From an uncultured Butyrivibrio sp. (GTDB lineage Bacteria > Bacillota > Clostridia > Lachnospirales > Lachnospiraceae), in assembly GCF_947169445.1 (NCBI RefSeq), contig NZ_CAMVPU010000022.1:1-62931 (forward strand): DNA of 62,931 nt, in the 5' to 3' direction. Of the stretch, positions 9,612 to 18,779 are shown one piece after another; position 1 is the stretch's first letter, and each line of letters begins with the position of its first letter. The position numbers were made by a program, and so were the translations under genes. The notes below the pieces were generated by a model. The model ran no database searches and was not told the DNA's origin. It worked only from the letters and a program-made list of their open reading frames with translations.

Positions 9612-11087
9612 TTATGAATTATTGCTGCTTAAGACTTTTCTCTTTGCAATCTCCTGCTGCTCTTTTACCAGATTTTTCTCAACTGTAAAGAACATAATAA
9701 GTATTGCACAACAAGCATACGCGATGGTTTCTATCCAAATATACGAAACTGTAAGTGCATTCTGTGCTGCCATGGACTGCGCTCCCTGTCCAAACACAAG
9801 ATTCTTGTCAAAGCCACTTCCTGTAAGAAGCGCATTCATAATAGAGGTTCCGATTGGAGATGCTGCAACCATGAGAGAAGAATAAATCGACATGGTCAGT
9901 CCGTCTGTACGAATCCCCGATTTGTATTCTATGTGATCAATAACATCTGCCAGCATAGCCAAAATCATGTAGCAGGCCGGTGATGAGCCCAGGCACTTAA
10001 GCCCTACGCCAATTCCAACCATTACAATATTGTGATTAAAAAATCCCGCAAGCGCTCCACCAATTGCTCCTATGACAAGTCCAGCAAAGGTTACCTTAGC
10101 CTTTCCAAATCTGTTGGCAAGAGGAACTACAAACACCGCTGCTACCGCCATCGGAACAGCCCCTGCGATTGAAAGAATAGTCTGTGCAATTCCCCAGTCA
10201 TTTCCAACAATATCCAAATTAAGTACCCATTCACAGAACTGAGTCATTGAGCCGTTTTTGATAGCACCTGACCACTGAAACAAAAGGTAAAAGATAATGA
10301 TGATCCACCACCACTTTTCAGATGCCACTGCTGATAGCTGCTCTTTTACAGATACTGTTTTTACTTCATTTTCATCATTTTCATGATTACCACCGGAGAA
10401 ATTCTCCTCTGTTACACGTTCTCTTGTGAACTTAAACTGAAGAAAGATTGTCATTGCAGTAATAATAGCTACCGCCAGCATTACAAGAAACCAGTTATGC
10501 TGATTATCTTTTAAAAGATTAGATGCCAGAATCGGGAATACCATTGAACCTGTTCCCATTACTCCAAGGCCTGCCACGTTGGTAAAGGATGCTATAGCAC
10601 CTCTTTCCTTGGTATTTCTTGTAGAAACAGGTACCAAGGTAGAATTGGCTGTGTTGTAGATTGGATAAGCAACTGAATAATACAGGTTATAAGAAACAGC
10701 TATCCAGATCATCCTGGCGGTGCCGTTTGCCGGTACAATAAACATCAGCACGGAAGCAATAGAAAGTGTAAATGCTGATAGTAATATCCAGGGTCTTGCT
10801 TTTCCTGCCAGCACATGAGTACTTTCAATAAGCTGCCCCACCAAAAGATTGGCAATGATAATAAAAATAGTTGAAATCAAAGGCAGCACTGTCAAGAATC
10901 CATTTGATAGCCCAAGTACCTCATTTAAGTATTTTTGCAGCATGCTGGTGAAAATACCGGATGAAAGTAATGCTCCAAATGGTCCAATTAGATAACCTAT
11001 GATCATCTCCGGCAATCTAACATTATCTGTTTTTATACCGGAAGACAAAAAGGGATTTTCCCAAATGTCTTTTTCTCTCTTCCCCAT
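9612..11087 (-). CDS. GPH-family sugar:cation symporter
   Basis: This 491-residue membrane transporter of the glycoside-pentoside-hexuronide family (MelB-like, 12 hydrophobic segments) should import a glycoside or the sugars released by the neighbouring enzymes using an ion gradient. Family hallmarks include the N-terminal G-Y-L-I-G-P-F-G segment, A-K-A-R-P-W-I-L near residue 97 after helix 2, and the central charged loop rich in E and N near residue 230. The start is preceded by AAGGAG. It is transcribed alone: a LytTR site pair lies 68 bases upstream, the histidine kinase gene ends just before that, and the GH3 gene follows 174 bases later with its own promoter. The substrate is not certain. 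Confidence 0.9.
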   Translation of the reverse strand: MGKREKDIWENPFLSSGIKTDNVRLPEMIIGYLIGPFGALLSSGIFTSMLQKYLNEVLGLSNGFLTVLPLISTIFIIIANLLVGQLIESTHVLAGKARPWILLSAFTLSIASVLMFIVPANGTARMIWIAVSYNLYYSVAYPIYNTANSTLVPVSTRNTKERGAIASFTNVAGLGVMGTGSMVFPILASNLLKDNQHNWFLVMLAVAIITAMTIFLQFKFTRERVTEENFSGGNHENDENEVKTVSVKEQLSAVASEKWWWIIIIFYLLFQWSGAIKNGSMTQFCEWVLNLDIVGNDWGIAQTILSIAGAVPMAVAAVFVVPLANRFGKAKVTFAGLVIGAIGGALAGFFNHNIVMVGIGVGLKCLGSSPACYMILAMLADVIDHIEYKSGIRTDGLTMSIYSSLMVAASPIGTSIMNALLTGSGFDKNLVFGQGAQSMAAQNALTVSYIWIETIAYACCAILIMFFTVEKNLVKEQQEIAKRKVLSSNNS

Positions 11088-11154
11088 GATAAATCTCCTT
11101 TGTTTTTACTAATTTCACCATAACACAAAAGGCTCCGATCAAATCGAAGCCTTC

Positions 11155-11184
11155 ATAAACTGTCATTTTTTACTCATGATCGGT
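11155..11184 (-). promoter_or_regulatory. LytTR direct-repeat site upstream of GPH symporter
   Basis: On the minus strand the half-sites ACCGATCAT (11176-11184, one mismatch) and ACAGTTTAT (11155-11163, full match to the LytTR consensus) are separated by exactly 12 bases. A weak -10, TTATGG at 11118-11123, lies 31 bases downstream, the same distance as in the GH3 promoter. Confidence 0.7.
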
Positions 11185-11187
11185 AAA

Positions 11188-12522
11188 TCACGGAATAGGA
11201 ATGAGGATATCTAATTTAAACCAATTGTCCACCGCTTCGGCTCTAATGGAGCCTGCGTACTTCTCAGCTATCTGTTTCATACTCTTTACGCCATAGCCGT
11301 GGATATTTTTATCAGACTTTTTCGTAAGAGGCAGATTATGTCTGAACTGGATTTCTCCTACAAATCTGTTTTCAACATGTATTCTAAGGAACCCCTTTTG
11401 TCTATCCACATTTAGATAGATCAGCCTTTCCTGCGGATTTCCGATTTTCTCAGCTCCCTCTATGGCGTTATCCAAGGCATTTCCAAACAAAGCACTTATA
11501 TCCATCGGATGCATGAAATCCAGAGCACTTCCATCCGCAACCACAGTGATTTCAATCTGTTTGGACTGACATTTCATACTCTCTGAAGTAAGAACTGTAT
11601 CAAGTATTCTGTTTCCTGTCTTAAACTGAGCCTCATACTGTTTAATCTCAGTCATCATCTGGTCAAGATACTCTTTTCCTTCACTTTCTCCAATATTGCT
11701 TTGCAAAAGTCTTATCTGATGCTTAAGGTCATGATATTTCTGATTAACCAGCTCAATAGTTTTTTCCGAAGCCTGATACTGACTATAGGTAAGTTCAAGC
11801 ATATTCCGTATTGTCTGTGCCTCTACCTTCTCTGCTGACTGCTGTATAAGCTCATGTACCATGTACAAAAGAGATACTCCCATGAAGTCTGCTGAGCTTC
11901 TGATCATAAACAGTTCAGAGGTATACATGGTCGTAAACGGCGTATTGGTAACCACATAGGAAAGATTGCTGAAGGTATAAGTAAGAAGTGCCATCGCAAA
12001 TATACCCACCAACGCCTTGGATGAGATTTCCAGTTCCCGGTTTCCCTTTTTATGTCTCTTTTCTGCAAAAAAAGCAGTGACAAAAATCAAAGCAAATATG
12101 CCCAGCATAGTACTAAACTCAGATATTCTTATGCTGATTCCGGACAGGTTTTTCTGATTAAAAACAAAATAAAACACCTGCCATCCAAGGGATCCTGCAA
12201 ACTCCCCCAGCATAAAGGCACGAATTGTATAATACAATTTTCTTCGTATATTTCCTTCAATGGAAATTGCGATCATTGCAAAAATAAGTGCACCTATGCA
12301 GCACATAACTATTACAAACAGAAAGCCGTCCTGTCCGGCAGTGAGCGTCATAAATACTTCCAGAATCACTGCAAAGGGCAAGACAGGTAAAATCCAGATT
12401 GAGTTCTTTTTCCTCTTAGGATTATAGAAAATAAAAATGACCGCAGAAATAAAATATGCCAGCGCATACCAATACCCTGGAGTATTTCCAAATTCCGCTA
12501 TATCTCTTATACCTATCTGCAT
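11188..12522 (-). CDS. GHKL sensor histidine kinase, HPK10 (AgrC/VirS-like)
   Basis: This 444-residue membrane kinase has about six hydrophobic segments in residues 1-225, a linker, then the phosphoacceptor region Y-H-D-L-K-H-Q (H264, H268). A GHKL ATPase domain follows, with N-box A-L-F-G-N-A-L-D-N-A and G-box H-G-Y-G-V-K-S-M. This is the HPK10 class, whose best-known members sense secreted peptides (AgrC, ComD). Here it starts one base after the stop of the LytTR response regulator and is the last gene of an operon with GH2 and GH78 glycosidases, so it more likely senses a sugar or an envelope signal linked to glycan breakdown. No AgrD-like peptide gene or AgrB-like processing enzyme was seen nearby. 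The signal is unknown. Confidence 0.9.
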   Translation of the reverse strand: MQIGIRDIAEFGNTPGYWYALAYFISAVIFIFYNPKRKKNSIWILPVLPFAVILEVFMTLTAGQDGFLFVIVMCCIGALIFAMIAISIEGNIRRKLYYTIRAFMLGEFAGSLGWQVFYFVFNQKNLSGISIRISEFSTMLGIFALIFVTAFFAEKRHKKGNRELEISSKALVGIFAMALLTYTFSNLSYVVTNTPFTTMYTSELFMIRSSADFMGVSLLYMVHELIQQSAEKVEAQTIRNMLELTYSQYQASEKTIELVNQKYHDLKHQIRLLQSNIGESEGKEYLDQMMTEIKQYEAQFKTGNRILDTVLTSESMKCQSKQIEITVVADGSALDFMHPMDISALFGNALDNAIEGAEKIGNPQERLIYLNVDRQKGFLRIHVENRFVGEIQFRHNLPLTKKSDKNIHGYGVKSMKQIAEKYAGSIRAEAVDNWFKLDILIPIP

Positions 12523-12523
12523 A

Positions 12524-13234
12524 TCAGTGTCCCATAGTCCTCATATAATTATTCAGAGCATCCATAAAAGGTTTCTTTTTGGCACGACTTACCTGGACAC
12601 ATTCATCACCAAGAATAATATCGCTTCCCTGAACTCTGTCCACCAGCGCAAGATTTACTAAAAAACCTTTATTACACAAAAAGAAATAATCTTCCTTGAG
12701 ACTTTCTTCCATTTCTCTTATGGTTCCTTTAGTATTAATATCTCCATTTATGGTATGGATGATCATGTCATGTCCGATTACTTCAATATAACGTATCTCT
12801 GAAATCGCTGCTTTCTGCTCTCCACCCCGTATCTTAAAGCGAAGATACTTTTTATCAGGAACAATCCGCCTTCCTATGGCTCTCTTTATGGTCTGTGAAA
12901 AAGGGTAGTAGGAAATAGGCTTTAGAATATAATCCAGTGCATCGACCTTGTAGCCCTTAATGGCATATTGAGGCATGTTGGTGATAAAAACAATTATCAC
13001 CTCTCTGTCCACCTCTCTGATACGCTCAGCGGCAGTCATGCCATCCACAAACTGCATTTCCACATCAAGAAGGATAATATCAAAATCCGAATGATATTTT
13101 TCTACCAGTTCATCACCGTCAGTGTACTCAGTGATACTGAAGTTCTCACCATACTCCTTCTCATATTTAGCCAGCATCGATATAATCTCTTTGCGATATG
13201 TTGTATCATCATCAACAACTGCAACTCGAAGCAT
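12524..13234 (-). CDS. LytTR-family response regulator
   Basis: This 236-residue regulator is the partner of the kinase encoded immediately downstream. Residues 1-120 form a CheY-like receiver with the acidic pair D8/D9, phosphoacceptor D57 (I-I-L-L-D-V-E-M) and the conserved K in I-L-K-P. Residues ~140-236 form a LytTR DNA-binding domain (I-R-Y-I-E-V-I-G-H-D, ending in F-M-D-A-L-N-N-Y). LytTR proteins bind paired 9-bp direct repeats with a 12-bp gap, and three such pairs occur within 6 kb at the GH3, symporter and GH2 promoters. It starts 21 bases after the GH78 gene, so it is induced with the enzymes it is predicted to control, giving positive or negative autoregulation. Confidence 0.92.
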   Translation of the reverse strand: MLRVAVVDDDTTYRKEIISMLAKYEKEYGENFSITEYTDGDELVEKYHSDFDIILLDVEMQFVDGMTAAERIREVDREVIIVFITNMPQYAIKGYKVDALDYILKPISYYPFSQTIKRAIGRRIVPDKKYLRFKIRGGEQKAAISEIRYIEVIGHDMIIHTINGDINTKGTIREMEESLKEDYFFLCNKGFLVNLALVDRVQGSDIILGDECVQVSRAKKKPFMDALNNYMRTMGH

Positions 13235-13255
13235 TTTATTAGCCCTCCGCTTGCA

Positions 13256-15814
13256 TTATAACTGAACCTCAAAACTATATCTACCACTTTGAAGTTCATG
13301 CATCTGACCATCAGGAAGCACAAGCTCACAGGATGTGGAGACAGGGACCTCAACACTGATCCTGAATAATCCATTTTCTATTTTCCAGTCAGAGACAATC
13401 TCTCCATAAGGACATTTTGTTTTTCCAAAGGCGCTTGTAAGATTTCCTAAAGGCATTGGTTTGATTCTGAATTTTTTATACCCTGCACTTGTTTCTTCTA
13501 TACCTGCTACTCTCTTATACAAGAAATCTCCCACTGCACCGGAAGCATAATGGTTATACGAAATCATTGTATCTGTTCCATCATCACCAATTGGACAATC
13601 GCCATTTTCATCAAGTCCATCCCATCGCTCCCAGATTGTAGTTGCTCCCATCTTAACCTCATAGAGCCATGACGGACATTTGGTATTAAGAAGCATTTTA
13701 AAAGCAGCGTCACTCTGTCCATTATCAGAAAGTGCAAAAAGAATATACGGCGTCCCCGGGAACCCTGTTCCTATCTTATAATCATTATTTTTAACAAGCC
13801 TTGCAAGGTTTTCGGCAGCTTTTTTCCTGGTAGAAGCATCGAACATATTAAAATGGATTGGAAGAACATAAGCTGTCTGGAATTCTTCTAATAGTTTACC
13901 ATTTCCATCAGTAAAAAACTTAGCATAGGCATGACTTGTCTTTTCAAATATACTCCTGAACTCCTCCTCATCTTTATGTCTACCGAGAATTCCGGCAATC
14001 TGCGAAAGGATATTCGAAGTGTTGGCAAGGCTTGCTGTAGCAGTCCACTTACTTCGCTTCTGCCACTGGCTCATCTGCGGGACATCAGGTGCAACCCAGT
14101 CTCCAAAATGAAGCACTGAAAGAGTATCCCAAATATAGCGGTGCTCTCCAAAGCTAAAGAGTCCGGCCCATTTCTTGCAGGCAAACACATATTTTTTCAT
14201 CATCTCATAATTATCTATAAGATATTGTTCATCGCCTGTAGACAGGTACAATGCCCATGGTACAAGAACAGAGGCATCGCCCCAAAAATCAATAGCCATA
14301 ACAGGCATTGTTGCAGGAAATCCATAGCCCTGAGACGGAATAGTATTGGGAATTCCACCTGTTGGATGCTGCTCTGTACGCATATCCCTAAGCCATTTGT
14401 TAAGGAAACGCCCCATACCGAAATTATAGCAGGCGGTTGATGCAAACAACGCTATATCACCTGTCCATCCCATTCGCTCATCTCGCTGTGGGCAATCAGT
14501 AGGTATTTCCACAAAATTTGACTTTGCACCCCATTTGATATTCTGCTGGAGTCTGTTTATCATCTGATCTGAACAGGTAAACTCTCCTATCTCATCTATA
14601 TCAGAATACAGAGCACTTGCTGTTACCTGCACATTTTCTTCATCAATACCACTAATACTTATATATCTAAAGCCCATATAGGTAAAAGAAGGAGAATACT
14701 CCTGAAGTCCATCCCTGCAGGTATATGTAATCGTTGCCTTGGCTGAACGAAGGAAATCAGTATTCAATGTACCATCCTTGTGAAGAATCTCCGCATGACG
14801 CACAGTGATTATCTGCCCGAATTGTCCCTGAATTTTCAGATTTACTATTCCTGCAAAGTTTTGTCCAAAATCATATATCAGCTCATCGCCAACATGTTCC
14901 ACACTTACAGGGTGAAATAATTCATGTCTTCGCACAAGGGAAGAAGATTCAAGTCTAAGCGTAGGATTAATTCTGACCTTTTCAATGGATGCGCTACGGA
15001 ATGCCAATTTCTCCATATCCACACCGGCATCATAACACTCTCCATCGTATATATCCGCGCTCTTTACAGGTCCGTCCAAGCTCACCTGCCAGGACTCATC
15101 CGTACCTATTATTTCGACCTGACCATCCTCGTACACTATCCTAAGCTCGGCTAAAAGCGCCTGTCTGTCTGCCGTGATACGGTTTTTCCTGGTAAAAACA
15201 AAAGAGCCGACCGCCCAACCGCCGGCTATGGTTGCAGTTATATCATTCACATTCCCGGATTTTTTGACCAGCTCCGTGATATCATACACCTGATACTGAA
15301 GATTGGTTTTATAGGAAGTAAAGCCGGGAGTAAAATAATCCTCTCCAACACGTTTTCCATTAACCTTGAACTGGTAGATTCCAAGGGCTGTGGCAGCCAG
15401 CTTTACTTCTTTTACCGGCTTATCTAAGGAAAAAGACCTTCTAAATACCATTGGCTTTGGAGATATCTTTTTCTCGGTAAAATGGTAGGAATCATCGCTG
15501 ATCCAGTTCCCATTGAGCTTCCCCCCCATTAGGCCTGTCTCGAAACTAAGGGATGCCTCATCATACTCGTCATTATCCATGAACACTTTAAGTCTTGCCA
15601 CGTATTTAGAAAAAGGTCTAAGCTCTTCTCCCTCATACATGATCCCCAGCTGTTTTTTGGTAGTGATACTCCAATTATTTACTACCAGTTCTGACTTTTC
15701 TATTGCTACACCATTTTTATCACTATGTACACTGAAGGAAAAACGCGGCCTTTTTTCATCAAGTATGCAGCCATCCTTCATGTTTTCCACAGTAAAGTTC
15801 TCTATTCTGATCAT
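13256..15814 (-). CDS. GH78 alpha-L-rhamnosidase
   Basis: This 852-residue cytoplasmic enzyme should remove terminal alpha-L-rhamnose from glycosides or rhamnogalacturonan oligosaccharides. N-terminal beta-sandwich domains (S-Y-K-T-N-L-Q-Y-Q-V-Y-D-I near residue 185) precede an (alpha/alpha)6 barrel with the GH78 segment T-D-C-P-Q-R-D-E-R-M-G-W-T-G-D near residue 440. That segment carries conserved acidic residues including the candidate general acid. The C-terminal jelly-roll has the typical Y-K-K-F-R-I-K-P. There is no signal peptide, so the substrate must be imported. I chose the ATG of M-I-R-I-E-N because GAGG lies seven bases before it; a TTG two codons earlier is less likely. It lies 32 bases after the GH2 gene in the same operon. 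Confidence 0.93.
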   Translation of the reverse strand: MIRIENFTVENMKDGCILDEKRPRFSFSVHSDKNGVAIEKSELVVNNWSITTKKQLGIMYEGEELRPFSKYVARLKVFMDNDEYDEASLSFETGLMGGKLNGNWISDDSYHFTEKKISPKPMVFRRSFSLDKPVKEVKLAATALGIYQFKVNGKRVGEDYFTPGFTSYKTNLQYQVYDITELVKKSGNVNDITATIAGGWAVGSFVFTRKNRITADRQALLAELRIVYEDGQVEIIGTDESWQVSLDGPVKSADIYDGECYDAGVDMEKLAFRSASIEKVRINPTLRLESSSLVRRHELFHPVSVEHVGDELIYDFGQNFAGIVNLKIQGQFGQIITVRHAEILHKDGTLNTDFLRSAKATITYTCRDGLQEYSPSFTYMGFRYISISGIDEENVQVTASALYSDIDEIGEFTCSDQMINRLQQNIKWGAKSNFVEIPTDCPQRDERMGWTGDIALFASTACYNFGMGRFLNKWLRDMRTEQHPTGGIPNTIPSQGYGFPATMPVMAIDFWGDASVLVPWALYLSTGDEQYLIDNYEMMKKYVFACKKWAGLFSFGEHRYIWDTLSVLHFGDWVAPDVPQMSQWQKRSKWTATASLANTSNILSQIAGILGRHKDEEEFRSIFEKTSHAYAKFFTDGNGKLLEEFQTAYVLPIHFNMFDASTRKKAAENLARLVKNNDYKIGTGFPGTPYILFALSDNGQSDAAFKMLLNTKCPSWLYEVKMGATTIWERWDGLDENGDCPIGDDGTDTMISYNHYASGAVGDFLYKRVAGIEETSAGYKKFRIKPMPLGNLTSAFGKTKCPYGEIVSDWKIENGLFRISVEVPVSTSCELVLPDGQMHELQSGRYSFEVQL

Positions 15815-15846
15815 CTTCAAACCTCAAGTATAGTTATTACCTATTG

Positions 15847-18234
15847 TCACTCTATTACTGGCACTTCTACACTATATTCTCTGCCATTTGAGACAGCTTT
15901 AAGCTTAACTGTTCCGTTATTTCCTGCTCTTACTATCGCCAACGCATTTCCATAATAAGTAGAAGTCGTATCCTTCAAAAATCCATCCGGGTTATAGGGA
16001 CAGGCGTTGCCAAGCGCAATTAACTGTCCGTTTTCAACGTCAACTTTTATATTGGCTTTTTCCATTGGTTTCCAGCACCCAAACTCGTCGGTAAGCCTGA
16101 GCCCCACGTACAAAAGGCCCTCTGCCCTGACAGTTTCTGTTTCCGGGATAAGAGACACCTCACTGCCTTCCATAGCTGTAGATAGCATATCTCTTCCTAT
16201 CTCTCTTCCCGTTTCATCAAACGCCACCGCTTCAAGATTACCTGACTGATACTTTGTTTTGAACCTGAAAACGCAGTCCTTGGATTTTTTAATCCCTAAA
16301 CTTCTGCCGTTAAGGATCAGTTCTACATGGTGAGCTCTGGCATATACTTCTATTTTGGCTTCAAAGCCATCGCACCCGCTATAAGACCAGCTTCTTAAGG
16401 CATCAGTCATCTTCCAGGCTGAAGGAGAATGCTTTCCGGTCTGATATACGGGGCTGACAGCAATGAAAGGCCCCTTGTCCATATCCAGTGCAACTCTCGT
16501 ATAATAAGCTTCTCCATTTGGAGTACCAATAAGGTCCAGTCTTCCACTTCCTGCAGAAAGCCATCCTGCCTTATTACCAGTCTTAGGTGCATAATCTTCG
16601 TACTCCCAGGAACCAATTCCCGCTTCCCCAAGATAGTCCATTCCGGCCCAGACAAAATCGCCCACTATTCCTGAATTTTCTTTGGCGAATTCATAGAACT
16701 TAAAGGCATCCTTGCAGAAGGTTTCCGAACCAAGAATTAATCTGTCAGGATATTTTTTCAGATCTTTCTTATACCTCAGAATCCCATAATTATAGCCGGC
16801 TATATCCATACCAGCAAAAGCGTCTCTGGTCTTCACATCACAGCCATGGGTGGTAGCTCCTATTTTCATGAATTTATCGCCGAGCTTTCCAGCAAGCTGA
16901 TTATAAAACTCACTTCCTACTGTTTTCTTTTTGCCTGAAGCATCAGCCTCTTTTTCCGCCTTCTCATCACTGTACACTCCAAATCCCATGGAGAACAATA
17001 GATTAAAAAAAATATTGACTCCGCAGCTGACAGGTCTGGTTTCATCAATACTGTGTAAGTAATCTGTCATAGTCCTGGTAAATTCAATTCCCCTGTCCTG
17101 ACCGGTTTCAGCAATCTCATTACCGGTGGAATACATGATCACACATGGATGATTATAGTCTTTTTGAACCATATCAAATAAGTCTCGCTCATACCAGTTC
17201 ATCACATGGTCTGCATAATCGAAGCGGGTCTTATGGATATACCACATGTCCACATATTCATCCATGATATACATTCCCAGCTTATCGCAGGCCATCAGCA
17301 GATACTTGGAGCAGGGATTATGAGCAGAACGTATGGCATTATATCCATTTTCTTTAAGGAGTTTTACTCTCCTTAGTTCTGCATCCAGATCCGTAACTGC
17401 GCCAAGTAGCTGGTTATCTGAATGAATACAGGCACCCTTTAGAATCACTCTTTTTCCATTAATGCAAAAGCCTTCTTTCCTGTCCCACCTAAGTGTCCTG
17501 ACGCCAAAGGAAACCTCCTGGTAATCATCTGCAAAATAGACCTTAGCCGTATATAGTACCGGATGCTCCTCATCCCACAGCTGCGCGCATTTTAATATGA
17601 TATTTGTCTCATTTTGATCCATTTCTGCACTGGCAACAGTTCTGCCCTCCGGGTCACAGATTTCATAACGAAGCTGTCCTTTTCCGCAAGTCTCCACCAA
17701 AAGAGAAATGACAGCATCTCCTAAAGTATGGTCCACGTTATATGAATCAATAGACAATGTTCTTATTTTAATGCCATTAATATTTATATGGTCAGCACCG
17801 GATTCATATAGCCACACCGGCCTGTATATTCCGGAACCGGTATACCATCTGCTGTTTGGCTGATTGGCATTTCTAGAAACCACTCTTATAGTATTCTTAC
17901 CCGCTGTAAGAAATCTCGAAATCCGGGCATAAAGCCTTGTATATCCGTAGGGGCACCTTGCTGCCAGTTGATCATTTACATATACTTCTCCATCCCGATA
18001 AATGCCTTCAAATTCAAGAATACGCTCTTTTCCAAGGTCATCAGCATTTAACTCAAAGATTTTAATATATTCATAATCATGGCCCTCAAAATAACCAATG
18101 TTGTGAGCTCCCGGATTCTTCTCACTCCTTTTTTCACACAGCATCGCATCATGAGGAAGCGTAACCTTTTTATACTCATCAGCCACATCTATTTTTCTAT
18201 ATTCCCAATTTTTTCCAAAATCTTTTTTTACCAT
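15847..18234 (-). CDS. GH2 beta-galactosidase-type glycosidase
   Basis: This 795-residue enzyme has the GH2 layout: sugar-binding jelly-roll (residues ~40-150), immunoglobulin-like domain (~155-255), TIM barrel (~260-560), then a DUF4982-like and a C-terminal Ig-like domain. The acid/base Glu is visible in S-T-G-N-E-I and the nucleophile Glu in I-L-G-S-E-T-F. No signal peptide is present, so it acts in the cytoplasm on imported oligosaccharides. I chose the ATG of M-V-K-K-D-F, preceded by AGGAG five bases away; a longer in-frame extension would add 42 residues unlike the family. It is the first gene of the GH2-GH78-regulator-kinase operon, with a LytTR site upstream. GH2 covers several beta-sugars, so galactose specificity is only the commonest option. 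Confidence 0.9.
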   Translation of the reverse strand: MVKKDFGKNWEYRKIDVADEYKKVTLPHDAMLCEKRSEKNPGAHNIGYFEGHDYEYIKIFELNADDLGKERILEFEGIYRDGEVYVNDQLAARCPYGYTRLYARISRFLTAGKNTIRVVSRNANQPNSRWYTGSGIYRPVWLYESGADHININGIKIRTLSIDSYNVDHTLGDAVISLLVETCGKGQLRYEICDPEGRTVASAEMDQNETNIILKCAQLWDEEHPVLYTAKVYFADDYQEVSFGVRTLRWDRKEGFCINGKRVILKGACIHSDNQLLGAVTDLDAELRRVKLLKENGYNAIRSAHNPCSKYLLMACDKLGMYIMDEYVDMWYIHKTRFDYADHVMNWYERDLFDMVQKDYNHPCVIMYSTGNEIAETGQDRGIEFTRTMTDYLHSIDETRPVSCGVNIFFNLLFSMGFGVYSDEKAEKEADASGKKKTVGSEFYNQLAGKLGDKFMKIGATTHGCDVKTRDAFAGMDIAGYNYGILRYKKDLKKYPDRLILGSETFCKDAFKFYEFAKENSGIVGDFVWAGMDYLGEAGIGSWEYEDYAPKTGNKAGWLSAGSGRLDLIGTPNGEAYYTRVALDMDKGPFIAVSPVYQTGKHSPSAWKMTDALRSWSYSGCDGFEAKIEVYARAHHVELILNGRSLGIKKSKDCVFRFKTKYQSGNLEAVAFDETGREIGRDMLSTAMEGSEVSLIPETETVRAEGLLYVGLRLTDEFGCWKPMEKANIKVDVENGQLIALGNACPYNPDGFLKDTTSTYYGNALAIVRAGNNGTVKLKAVSNGREYSVEVPVIE

Positions 18235-18300
18235 AATAGCTCCTATATTTCTTGCTATTATTACTGTATCACACGTAAGGGATTCAAATATCCAAACGAC

Positions 18301-18330
18301 GTCAACTGTAAAAAAAAATACATAAACGGT
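18301..18330 (-). promoter_or_regulatory. LytTR direct-repeat site upstream of GH2-GH78-TCS operon
   Basis: On the minus strand the half-sites ACCGTTTAT (18322-18330, full match to the LytTR consensus) and ACAGTTGAC (18301-18309, one mismatch) are separated by 12 bases that include nine T residues. A possible extended -10, TG-T-GATACA, lies at 18265-18270, 30 bases downstream. The site would make the operon that encodes the regulator self-controlled. Confidence 0.7.
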
Positions 18331-18379
18331 TTGCCCTGCAACTATTACTGAACTTGCCAAGACAACTCGTTTATGTATT
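18317..18379. repeat. 12-bp perfect inverted repeat overlapping the LytTR site
   Basis: AATACATAAACG (18317-18328) and CGTTTATGTATT (18368-18379) are exact reverse complements with 39 bases between them. The left arm overlaps the upstream LytTR half-site. The right arm therefore forms a third, oppositely oriented half-site-like element (core CGTTTAT) about five helical turns away. Confidence 0.5.
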
Positions 18380-18428
18380 ATCTAATCCTATAACATTCCC
18401 ATTTTGGGTTTATGTCATCACTTATTTG

Positions 18429-18617
18429 TCATGCTATTTTCCCATATGTCTGATTACACATAGCCTTTTCTAATATCCTGTATTTTCTAGCGTATCCAAT
18501 CGGATTGTAGCTTTCTTTGGCCTGTCTTAATCCCTCGAGTCCCATATCATCCTCTCTGTTGACAAGCTGCGCTGCCTCTTCAAACAATGGTTTATGAAAA
18601 ACAAGTTTTTTATCCAT
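18429..18617 (-). CDS. Short hypothetical protein (62 aa), uncertain
   Basis: This open frame encodes a 62-residue hydrophilic protein rich in charged residues, with no signal peptide or membrane segment and no family I recognise. A GAGG lies 11 bases before the ATG, which is farther than ideal. It lies about 195 bases upstream of the GH2 start and is separated from it by the LytTR site region, so it is probably not part of that operon. The C-terminal part (charged, helix-forming, ending near K-Y-R-I-L-E-K-A) could be the remnant of a larger degraded gene. It may also be a chance frame. Confidence 0.35.
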   Translation of the reverse strand: MDKKLVFHKPLFEEAAQLVNREDDMGLEGLRQAKESYNPIGYARKYRILEKAMCNQTYGKIA

Positions 18618-18779
18618 AACTGTACCAACCTCATTTGCATATGAATCACTCGTTTACAGATATTAAAATTAGATTGTGTACAATTAAAATAAAATATTTT
18701 TCGCTTTTTGTCAACCACTGAGAAAAATTCTGATGTTTTTTTCCTCTATTTAGTAGAATATTAGCCAAAAGTCATCTGG

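Noticed and set aside
11188..13234. An AgrD/AgrB quorum-sensing cassette
   Set aside because: No AgrB-like protease gene or Cys-containing AgrD-like peptide was seen around the kinase and regulator genes.
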